DNA of 64,000 nt. Origin: Sphagnum magellanicum (lineage: Eukaryota; Streptophyta; Sphagnopsida; Sphagnales; Sphagnaceae). Each line of letters starts with the position of its first letter. The stretch's first letter is position 1. The stretch lies in assembly GCA_021904315.1 (NCBI GenBank), contig CM038917.1, positions 15,794,041 through 15,858,040 on the forward strand, written 5' to 3'. Below the pieces are notes generated by a model. It made no database searches. It was not told the origin of the DNA and saw only the letters and a list, made by a program, of their open reading frames with translations. Position numbers and translations under genes: made by a program. Positions 34,070-43,790 of this stretch are shown piece after piece.

Positions 34070-35500
34070 ATTACACCATATTCCATATCTAGCAATTACA
34101 AACCATTTATGGTTACCTTTGATAACATTCTTCAAGTGTAATCCAATTGTATGGAGGCCCCATCAATGTGCACACAATGTGTTGAATAGCTCTTTTGTGC
34201 TTCTGGATTTGTGTCATACATGTCATGGATCAATTTCCCAAATGACATCTTGGTTGAATTGTCCACAAAACATTCTACATCCCAATCATCACCCCATGTG
34301 ACATTTGTTAGCCTACCCATCGAATATGCTTTAGACTTCAAAGATGTGGCGTGTTGTTTGGCCATTCGTTGAGGGGAATTGCAAAACCCGACTTGCTACA
34401 AACAAAAAATAATTTTGGGGCAACCCACCAAAGCATTTTTTTTTGGCATTGGTGGCATCTTGCTCTTTTGCAAACCCATGTACAATGATGGCATCACCTC
34501 TCACAAGCACTTGGCCTCACCCAAATCACACACACTTATGTACATAACATTTAGTTTGTTTGCCAAAAAATTAAATGCAGTTTAATGTTGTCCTTGGACA
34601 AGTTATTGTGCAAAATTCCAAAATGATGTATTACATTCAAAATGTTTATGAATGCTTGTGCCAACTTCACATGATTTGGCCTAAAGGTGACAAGTTGTGT
34701 TCACACTTCCATATCTAGCTCCCCTTGTTGCAATATCATTATCCATAATGTGGGAGTTTCGTGTTGTAATCTAACATTTTTCGAAGAGTCCCCCCATTCC
34801 ACCACAATGTGTACGCTTCCATGGTCTTTGTGTGTGGATGGTAGGGAAATTGGTGATACCAAGATGTTCACATGAACATGTTAAGGCTTCCATTGATTGT
34901 TGTTTATGTGCTTCTTGTTTGTCATCTATCTGCAATGTCTTCTTCGTTAATTCAATCGTGCTTGCGATGCCATTGAATCTTTTGATTTGCACCTTCACAC
35001 CACACTATAACCACCCTGATTATCTTCACCCAACAAAGGGAGCACATTTGTTGTGCTTGGAATCCATAACACATCATAGTTTCCAATTTGGGCCAAAAGG
35101 TTTCAAGTGCCTTCTTCCATCCATGGTGCAAGCCTCGCCTTCTTTTTTGACCAATTCTTTGAGAATTTGGCCCACCATGAATTTTTTTCCCACAAGTTCA
35201 CCACCTTCATGGTCTAATGCACCTTGTCTTTTTGTGGATAAAGGACATCAAACCATTGCAACAAGTTTGTGGTCACATCTAAAATTTTGCATTCAAACCA
35301 TTTCGAAAAACCCTTAGAATTCCAAAGTTCGGTGTATTGCGAAGAATTGTTTAGTTATGCCAAAAAATTATTTTCCATAACCTGCTTATACTTCTCCAGG
35401 CCATTTTTTGCTTGCTCACAAAAAACATTGTTGAGGTATGCCATTGTGTGCTCTATGAAAAATGTGATGACAATTCCTAGAATTGTCATGTGGTGATTCA
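34070..35500 (-). pseudogene. Protein-kinase-like pseudogene
   Basis: Read on the minus strand. The glycine-rich loop LLGEDNQGGYSVV is near 35038-35003, then the N-lobe tract VQIKRFNGIASTIEL. The catalytic loop HNNLSKDNIKLH is near 34610-34575 (HNN in place of HRD; the Lys and Asn of the loop are kept). The magnesium motif region VCDLGEAK is near 34530-34505 (DLG for DFG), and WVAPKLFFV near 34427-34400 stands for APE. RMAKQHATSLKSKAYSMG continues the C-lobe. Several frameshifts and stops separate the pieces. It resembles a plant kinase-like family with LSKDN and D(W/L)GEA motifs that I recall from other plant genomes but cannot name. Upstream sequence to about 35500 still reads protein-like (TTNLLQWFDVLYPQ). 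Confidence 0.6.
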
Positions 35501-36047
35501 TTTAGGATCATTCTCTTTAAGCCTTTAACACTTTTGAGATTACATCAATGAAATGTTTTCCATGCTAGATATTTTTGTAACCCTCCACTTATGCATGGTC
35601 AAAGGTCTAGGAGGATAAATCTTAGATGATGTGTGTGATAACTTGTTTTGGGGTTTTGGTTAGATTGACAGTTCGATGGTTGTTTGCCTGATTTTTTGCT
35701 TGATGACATCATTCAAATTTTGGATGACAAAAAATCCAAAGTCTTTCCAAGCATTAATTGTTCAAAACAATTAAAGTTTCAAAAAGTCAAGGTTGAATGT
35801 GTTTTCGAAGTTTTGCAAAATGCAAAAAAAATCACCTTTCACTAAGGACTTGATCACCTCAATTCACCTAAGACTCCATGCAATGGTTGAAGGGGAAAGC
35901 CAAAGACACAAAATTCAAATGAAAATAAAGGTGCTCAAAAATGAATCAAGAGTTGTATTTAAAAACTCATATACCTTCAAAAAACCTCTTCAAAAATCAA
36001 TCACCATTAGACAGCTGAAACAAATTTCGTTGCCATCTGATGGTTCC
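35501..36047. other. Unassigned sequence
   Basis: No recognisable gene. An 85-codon open frame at 35793-36050 has no known features. Towards 36000 it passes into repeats carrying the motif GGTGATYRAAA. Confidence 0.3.
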
Positions 36048-36436
36048 TAGAGGGTGATTAAAAATGCTAGCAAATTTAGTTATAGCAATCGAAATTCATA
36101 ATCTCCATCCAATGGTGACCAAATGTAGTTAGTGCCGTCAGATGATGATCAAATTTAAACTCCATGCAATTGTGGTGATCAAAATCCGAATGGTTGTGTG
36201 GTGATCGAAATCCAAGTGGTTGTGTGGTGATTGAAATTAGAATGGTTATGTGGCGACCGAAAACCTTTCAGTCGCCACACCCATGTGGCAACTGAAAATT
36301 TTTCAATTGCCACACTCACGTGGCGACCAAAAAGCTTTTGGTTGCCACAATGTCTTTACCCTCCTCGCACCCCCCATTGTTTTTCCTTTTTTCACTCTCC
36401 CCCTTGATGGCAACCAAAATCCTTTTAGTCACCATC
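36048..36436. repeat. Hairpin array 1: 31-nt palindromes, three at exact 35-bp spacing
   Basis: A diverged 26-bp direct repeat (TTGTGTGGTGATCGAAATCC type, 36160-36245) leads into three 31-nt near-palindromes at 36249-36279, 36284-36314 and 36319-36349, separated by the linkers CCCA and CTCA. A fourth 31-nt member is at 36406-36436. Arms read TGTGGCGACCGAAA / TTTCAGTCGCCACA with compensating variation. Several CACTA/En-Spm-type transposons carry subterminal repeats in both orientations that bind transposase, so this may be one end of such an element; that is inference. Confidence 0.75.
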
Positions 36437-37412
36437 TTGTGTGATCCCTTCATTAAAAAAAAAAATTACTAATGGGAACCCATTGGGAACTTGAATGGAA
36501 CATGTTAGGCATAAATGGAAAATGGGAAACAATCCTTCCTTGTTAGGAAAAAAATTTGACACAATTTTGTAACACATTTTTAGTTGGGGCTAAAAGAAAG
36601 GAACGTTTAGATATAATTATTGTAATAAAAAGAGAATGAAAAATTACAAAAACAAAGAATATTTAATTTACTCAAACTGAATCGCTTGTAATATCTATCA
36701 AAAGATCAAACCCTGATAATACACTATCAAATTGGTATTTCCAATAGTTTTTCAATAGATTTTCAAGTGGCAAAAACGTTTGTTCCTTTTCTCATTTATG
36801 AATTAATTGAAAATTAACAAATGTCATATTGTGTCAAATAAACTTGTGTGTCATAAACATGAAACTTTGTCGTTATGTCCTTGTACAAGTGTTTAGGCAA
36901 ATTAGAAACATCCAAGACATAGACTCTTTCAAATGCGCATGGAATATATTTGACATTAATGCCATTGTGATCCCATGCTATGAACACACTCTCCTTGTCT
37001 ATTACATTTTTAAGTTTGACATATAATGTTAATGGTATGTCCTTGTATAATAAGTCCTTGGGTAATCAAAAAATATCCACATCATATTGGCCAAGGATAT
37101 ATATAACATTTGCCCCCTAATAGTCCCAAGTCACGATGGTGTGGTCATCCCATTCGTGAACCTATTTGATTATCTCTCCTTCAACTTGATTACTCAACAT
37201 ATTTTGTTTTGTGAAAAAATTTGGAATCACAAAAACAACAAAAAATAGTTCATGGAGTCCCCTCCCCCCCTTTCTTTAAAGTATTTTACACCAATTGTTC
37301 AAAACAACCGGAGTCATACACATTGAAAAGAAAGGGAGGAAAAATGAGAACCCAAACCTCCTTATATAAGTTAAAATAGGGGTACCCCCAAAATTAGAGG
37401 CACCCAAAAAAT
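36437..37412. other. Unassigned DNA between two hairpin arrays
   Basis: AT-rich sequence without a gene. If the two arrays are subterminal regions of one transposon, this ~1 kb would be its core, but no transposase is present. Confidence 0.3.
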
Positions 37413-37691
37413 TTGGCAATTAAAAAAATTTAGTCACCATTTGACAGCCTTCTTATGTACTAACTACATGTGGTGGCTATTGAACGTCATTGGATAACAA
37501 CTGAATTTTTTCAATCACCAATGAGCTATGTGGACAGTTGGCGATTGAATAAATTTAGTCGCCATTCCTTAAGTCTAAAGGTGATTGAAATTTTTTGGTT
37601 GCCAACTTAAGATTGTATAGATGGCGACCAAATTTTTTTGATTGCCAACTAGTTGACTAATTATTGGCGACCAAAAATTTTCAATCGCTAA
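37413..37691. repeat. Hairpin array 2: GGCGACC palindromes at ~42-bp spacing
   Basis: Near-palindromes of about 28 nt start at 37413, 37538, 37579, 37621 and 37664; the last four are 41-43 bp apart. Arms are TTGGCGAYYRAA / TTYRRTCGCCAA, the same core as array 1 (GGCGACC...) but with different period and linker. No coding frame is conserved. Confidence 0.7.
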
Positions 37692-37736
37692 CTAATTAAC
37701 TATTTTGTTGGTAAATGAAATGTTGGTTGCCACATG

Positions 37737-37880
37737 GGAACATAGTCCCTTTCTCCTTGAGGGAACTTACTCCCCTTCTCCTTGGGGGAACTTAATCCCC
37801 TTCTCCCCATGGCAACATCATCCCCTTTTCCTTAAGGGAAAATGTAACTTTGTCCCTTTCTCCCTAGGGGAGAAGGAAAA
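37737..37880. repeat. CT-rich minisatellite, five diverged units
   Basis: Units of about 25-31 bp of the form TCCCCTTCTCCTTGGGGGAA with AACTTA-type spacers. The last contains TTCTCCCTAGGGGAGAA, a short palindrome. It resembles the longer array at 706-1420. Confidence 0.7.
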
Positions 37881-38997
37881 ATTAATAATAATAATATTAT
37901 AGACAATTATTCATTATTCATTAAAAATATTAACTAATAAATTATTAAACATATATATATAATTATTTTGAATATTTATTAATTAGATATATATTTATAA
38001 TTAAAATTTTAAATAAATTGAATTTTCATTTATATATTTAATAATATTTTAATTAATTGGTTAATTACATAATTATGTAGTTATTTTTAATTATTTAATT
38101 ACCTAGTTTATTACTTAGTAAATTAATGAATAGCTAGTTTTTTCATTAATTAATTAATTAGTTAGTTAGTTAGTCACTTACCTATTGAATCATATATAAT
38201 TTACAGAAATAAAAATAAAGATAAAAGATATAAAATGAACCTTTTAGTTGTAAATAGTTTGCTACTAATTTTTTTTGTCACAAAACAATTTGCAAGTAAA
38301 CTCCAAGTTTAAAATTTATCCCATAAGGTTTGTTTTCCATTTTCATTTTGAGAAGTATATAAAGAAGGTCTTTGCCTCCCATTTTCACATTGAAAATGTG
38401 GGCCATGTGGGATGAGCCAATTAAAAGGCTTAACCCAAATTTCTATAAAAAAATTATGTACCTACCCCTTAGCTACCCTATATCCCTAACCAACTTATCC
38501 AATTAGTTATTTACCTATCTGTACTTACTTAAGTAGGTAGGTAGGTGTTTGGTGTAAATAAATAGGTAGTTCAACCTACTTACATACCTACCTACCTAAA
38601 TTGATTTTGGAAAATATTAATTAATATGCCACAAGGCACAATCAAATTGTGCCACGTGTCACAATTAAAAATTGTCCAAACATAGAAATTGGACATGTTA
38701 GATTATTTCAGAATTTCATTAATAATTATTATTATTATATATTAAATTAATGGAGCATGGTAGCATATGATAAGAGCACAAGGTTGACCAAATTAGTTGC
38801 GAACTAGTTGCAAGTGACAACACATATACAGTGAGTCAATGGGTGAACATGTATTTTGTTGACTTTCTTTCCATCCATGAATGGTTGTTGCTTATGACTT
38901 GTCCAACGCAACTAAAGGAAATTTAGTTGCAAATGTTATCTACAACTAAAAAACTAGTTGTAGAAACTAGTTTTAAAAATCTAATTTTTTTCTAGTG
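37881..38997 (+). mobile_element. CACTA-like element fragment F1
   Basis: Ends at 38997 with TTTTTTCTAGTG, i.e. CACTAGAAAAAA on the other strand, the terminal form of CACTA elements. Subterminal palindromes include GCAACTAAAGGAAATTTAGT (38908 on) and CTACAACTAAAAAACTAGTT (38940 on). The segment 38395-38700, with AGGTAGGTAGGTG tracts and GGGATGAGCCAATTAAAAGG, is inverted relative to 58570-58990 in F2. Very AT-rich from 37881 to 38340. The other end is not identified; the hairpin arrays to the left might belong to it. Confidence 0.5.
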
Positions 38998-39408
38998 ATA
39001 ATTATCATATTGAACAAACGGGTGTTTTTGGGGGCAATGACCATAAGTATGTGGTAAATTAACATTTCGACAAACTATCACTTTCAGATGGAAGATGACA
39101 AAATATGCGAGGTGAGTCATTTTTTTAATTTTTATTTTAAACATTTTTTGGCTAATTAATTCAAACCTTGACTTAGTGCAATCCCAAAATAAAAACAAGC
39201 TCTATTATATTGCATATACCATAAATATACTCATTATTCCTAGAATTTCAAATAATATTAGATATCATTAACTTTGTGAAAACCAAAATATCAAGCCCAC
39301 ACACCAAAAGTGAAACCTAAAATTAAATGCAACATGTTTTGGAGAAATATACATTATATACATGTCGTGAAAGTGCCCATAGCGGCCCCCTTGTAGTGTG
39401 CTTTCACC
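38998..39408. mobile_element. Left-truncated TIR element E2
   Basis: The right end TAGTGTGCTTTCACC matches the right terminus of E1. Upstream blocks align in order with E1 (for example TGTGGTAAATT, TTAGTGCAATC, and ATATTATAAATATAT-like at 4610). The left half is missing where F1 ends at 38997. Confidence 0.65.
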
Positions 39409-40746
39409 CTATTGGCTCCTCAAAAAAATGTCACGAGTTCACTAATGGCCTTACTATTTTTTAATCTATTTATAAACATTTTCCATTAATAAACAATTCA
39501 TCAAGAAGCCCAAACATTTTCAACTATGGTATGATGATGTTTATGATTCACCGTCCATTTTCTTGATCATAAATTTAGGGTTTGAGGACACAACTTGGCA
39601 TGGTATCCAAATACATACAAATTTTAAAATTGTAAGGGTTTTATAAATGCACAACAAAGATATAAGGTAATTAATATGGGGAAAAAAATGTGGGTCCTTG
39701 ATCCTTCCCTACAAACCAATGGAAGGAAATCATCATCGTCATCACAAAAATTGGTAACAAAATCTGATGTAGCTCCAAATAGAAAGGAAACCAAACCATA
39801 CCTTGGCAAGCTCCTCCAACACTTCAAGTGTAATTGCAATAACACAACTTCGAAATTATCTACCCTTGCAAAAACAATTCATCCCAATTCCAACAACCTT
39901 TCTTTTCTCCCTTCTTTGCTCATCCATTTCCTTGTTGCCATGATATGAAACCCATGCAATGCAAACTTGGTCACGAGTGTCCATTGCCATCATTAGGAAA
40001 TGGTGCTATGTCCTCCCCACCCTACCATTTCCATGTAGGAAATTGGCAAGTGGGCATCTAAAGTTGTAATAGTGATGATCACTAATGGACCCTATACCTA
40101 CTTTAGTTAAGTCAATTCCAATTATCATTGTCACTAGAATTTAACATATAACAAGTACCAATTTCCAATTCAAAACTTCAAATAATTTAACCTAAAATAG
40201 GTTTTTTGAAAAGGAAATTTTGGATTGATGTGGGCTTATTTGATAGTTATACATCTTCTTATGGACTATTTCTTAACTTCTTGCAACTTGAAAAAGGAAC
40301 TACTTTGTCATATTTGCATTTATGAACAAGAAATAAATGAATTTTGTTAAAGTTTGAACCCACTAATTTGTAAAAATTTGCAAATTGCAAAATTTGGAAT
40401 CTTACAAACTTTGGAAAATCTATGATCATTCCTCATACTTCAAATTAAAACTTAGACTTCACACATTTAAAGAATAAAATTGATGCCTTATCACATAGAT
40501 TGTATTTTTGTTCAATGTAAGTAACAATAACCCGTGAACTAATTATGAATAAGGCTGCTCAAGTGCAAGAGAGATTCACAAAATTTTCTTGAAAAGACCA
40601 TTAAAATGTTTCTTTCTCCTTCCTTCATTGGAATAATATTCCATTAATTTTTTGAAAACTTCCAAATAAAACTTATTCAAAAAAATCCAAAGATCACACT
40701 TCCATTGAAGCCAAATTGGAAAAAACTTCTATGCAATTATAGGCTC
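39409..40746. other. Unassigned upstream region of the cyclophilin gene
   Basis: Single-copy-looking AT-rich DNA with one 90-codon open frame (39676-39948) lacking known features. It should contain the promoter and 5' leader of the gene starting at 40747, but I see no clear TATA box or other decisive element. Confidence 0.35.
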
Positions 40747-41786
40747 ATGTCAGTGACATTAATATGCACACATGGTCCCATTGACATTATTTTATTTATC
40801 AAGGATGCTCCAAGGTCATATACATTTAGCAAACCTCCCATTGTTACCAAAATAGACCAACAAATAAAAAGTAAAGTTGTAGATCTTGAAAATGTGTAAG
40901 GGTGCAATTGTTGTGTGAAGTAAAAGGAAAATACAAATGCCCATAAAGGTATTCTGAAAAATGTGCACATAATGCTAAAGGCTTCAAAAGTGAAAATTGA
41001 TGTTTCGCATACATGAAAAAGTTAGAGGATATAAAGTTAGTTTGGGAACATATTTTTTCTATCAACAACAATTTTTCAACATGATATAATCCATAATAGT
41101 GAATTCTATATTTTCATATTTGCTTAAGGTTTTGTGAGCAATTTTTTTCCTATCAAGAATAATGATCTAACATGATATAATCCACAACAATGAATTCTAT
41201 GGTGTATTGATAATTTGTAATATCAAATGAAACATGTGGTTGATTGGATTAGGACGTGTAGGAATTTTGTCGAATTATGCAAAGCAGGATATTATGATGG
41301 CACCACTTTCCATGTACACATAACTACATGCCCTATGTTTGTAATAGTAGAAAATAGGTTCCCTTTTATCACTTTGTGAAATGTAGCAAAATGTTGCGAT
41401 GGTGATAAATATGTTTATTGATTTTTTCCCCTAAATGCATTTGCAGAAAGTTGTTCCCAATTTCATGTGTCAAGCTGGTGACCCAACAGGTACAAAATTT
41501 GTTATTGGTTTATATCAATTTGTTAACTACAAAAATCTTGTTCAATGCATGTATGTTTTTTCAAATTCATACATTTTCTTGATAGCTTTAGTTTGTATAA
41601 TGAATTATTGTGAATTGCAAATGCTTGGGAGACATAGGAACTGGCATGGGTGGTGAATCGATTTATGGTCGTAACTTCCCAGATGAAATGAGTGCCAAAC
41701 ATAGTCACAACCATAAAGGTGTAGTGTCGATGGCAAATTTTGGGCGGAACACAAACACTTCACAATTTTTCATAATTTTCAAGCCT
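40747..41786 (+). CDS. Cyclophilin-type peptidyl-prolyl cis-trans isomerase, 5' four exons
   Basis: Four exons join into 107 uninterrupted codons: 40747-40814, 41253-41313, 41447-41489 and 41638-41786. All introns are GT...AG and the junctions keep phase. Cyclophilins catalyse proline isomerisation during folding, and several nuclear ones belong to the spliceosome. The start MSVTL with THGPID, then [43 protein letters not shown] and SQFF follow the family in order. It looks like a small PPIL3/CWC27-type cyclophilin without signal peptide; the exact subfamily is uncertain. The catalytic Arg of FHR is Lys, and NTNTSQFF departs from the usual NTNGSQFF. Exon 4 ends with GTAAGT in phase 0, but the next exon (Trp/His of the active site, GKHTVFG block) is not found down to 45 kb. 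It may be a truncated gene or one with a very long intron. Confidence 0.8.
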
Positions 41787-43416
41787 GTAAGTCAAAATGG
41801 TTTAGATTCACCTTTACTTTCATGAAATATGTAAATTATGTGATGCACATGCTTTATTGTTATGATCAATATCATTCAAACAATAAAATATTTTAAAAGT
41901 GTGTAGATTGATTAAACTCTGAAATACATTTTAAAAACCACAAAATTAGAGTCCTCGTTTTTTGTTTTTATTAAAAAATTAAAAAATTGTTGCTATGAGA
42001 TCTATAATTTGAAAAATGAGTAAACCAATCATGACATATATTAATTGATAACTTAAACATTTCTTGTTTCATACTAATGGATGGTTATAATTCATCATGT
42101 TTTTGGAATAAAAATCTTTTGCAATTTAAAATTGTTGACCATGATTTTTGGATATTCAAGTTCAAAAGTACATGTGTGAAGCCCATCGAGAACTTTGATA
42201 GCTCTAATACTAAGCAAGAGGTTGCTTTTGTAGAGCCCTCATTTGGATGCTAAACACACCATATTTGGGCAAGTGAAAGAACATAGTTTATGGGTACTCG
42301 ATCAAATACATCGTGTCAAGATAAAGGGAAACAAACCTATCCCACCAATTAAATTGTAATATATCTTTTGTTCCAATGTTTAAATCTCATAAGTAGTAAC
42401 ATTTTCTCATGAGTGTAGCCTTTTGCATTTTCTGCATATCGTGTAGTTTTTTTTTTTTCCCTTTATATATATATATTTTTTACAAAATCTTTGCCAATAT
42501 TTATTTACTTGTATTTGTAACACTAAATAACTTTCACTAGCAAAACATTGAATGCTTTCAAAACATTTATATAGGGAAAATTTGCATGTAATTATTCAAA
42601 TGTGCGTGTCATTGCAATAGAATAACTTGCTAGTCCTTTTGATGGGGTTGTCAATTTTTGCAAATTGGTAGGTTTGTTGCCGAAGTGACTGAAGATCCAT
42701 GGAATGGTCAAGAATTACCAACGGGTCTTTTGATTCCAATTAAACCATTGGTAAGTCAACGATCAAATAAAGAATCATGCATTATGTTATGACTATGATT
42801 GGTAATAGAAATTGTGATCTTGGATGATTATTACCTCTAGCATGGGTGTGAGAAAACAATGCAAAACTCATGAAGGTGGCTCATGTTGTTGTTGAAGAAA
42901 GAAAATTCATTGACATGCTTCCATTTGGACATTTTATTCTTTCTATTAACAACAAGAAATGTAACATCTATTGGATTTATTAAGGTGACAAGAAACATTA
43001 GAAAACTATGAAATCCATGTGATTCCATGCAACCAAACTTGTGAAAGCATAAAAGGTTAACTAATTGGAAGGCATGGTAAACACAAAAAAGTAGCATATA
43101 TAATCATTTTAAACATTCATCCTGTAGGAAAATGAGACTATATATATATAATACTATGGATGTAAATTTTTTATGATCATTTTCAAAAATTGATTTTGAA
43201 TTATATTCTATTGAATCTTAATGTAATCAAATCATTATCCAATTGTTGAATTGAAATAGAATTGGAATGTAAATTCAATTCATGTTGCACACAATGTCAT
43301 CAAATATTCCCATTTAAATGGAACTTAATTCTTTAAAAATCAATTCATTTTTCCAGCAATTGATCAATTGATTATCATTGATAATGCAAAACAATGCAAA
43401 GTCCAAATTAATTTAA
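41787..43416. other. Region downstream of the cyclophilin exons, one candidate exon
   Basis: Mostly AT-rich, with no cyclophilin continuation seen. At 42672-42750 a 79-nt segment is open in a single frame (26 codons, containing EDPWNGQELPTG). It is bounded by TTGGTAG and GTAAGT, so it looks like an internal exon on the plus strand. Its entry phase (1) does not fit directly after the phase-0 end at 41786. I do not recognise the peptide. Confidence 0.35.
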
Positions 43417-43790
43417 GGTCCAACCACGTTATTAGGAGTCGCGCATGCCCCCTTAGACCATTGTTTTATTCTTAGAATTTTTTAAATACGTCTTTCAAAA
43501 GAACATTAATTCTTTTTAAAGTTTTCTTAATACTACTATGATAAGGTGTATATTTAAAAAATCCCAAAATATGTCATTAAAAAATATTTTCAAATTGTGC
43601 TTTTAGTGTTGAAATTGTTTTTAAGCAACTTTTTAATAGTGGTTACGATTGCTAGTTATGACCACACCCAAGGATTCCACTGTAACAAATGATATATTCC
43701 CAAATATTCCATCAAAATTTTGTATCTTCTTTTTTAAAAATATTTATGATGTATTTCAACATTTTAAAGGTAATATAATTAGTGTTGAAC
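43417..43790. repeat. Dispersed repeat K, copy 1
   Basis: Starts sharply with GGTCCAACCACGTTATTAGG and aligns with 50907-51265, including the block AATATTTTCAAATTGTGCTT. Flanks differ at the left edge, which marks a real end. The right end is fuzzy. No coding capacity, TIR or poly-A tail is evident, so the class is unknown. Confidence 0.6.

Noticed and set aside
36048..37691. CRISPR-like array because of regular repeats
   Set aside because: The context is a plant nuclear genome; units are palindromes with 4-nt or non-unique linkers, not repeats separated by unique spacers, and there are no cas genes.
38530..38605. GTAGGTAGGTAGG tract as a simple microsatellite only
   Set aside because: It recurs inverted with flanking homology in F2 (58660-58830), so it is part of a transposable element and not an independent microsatellite.
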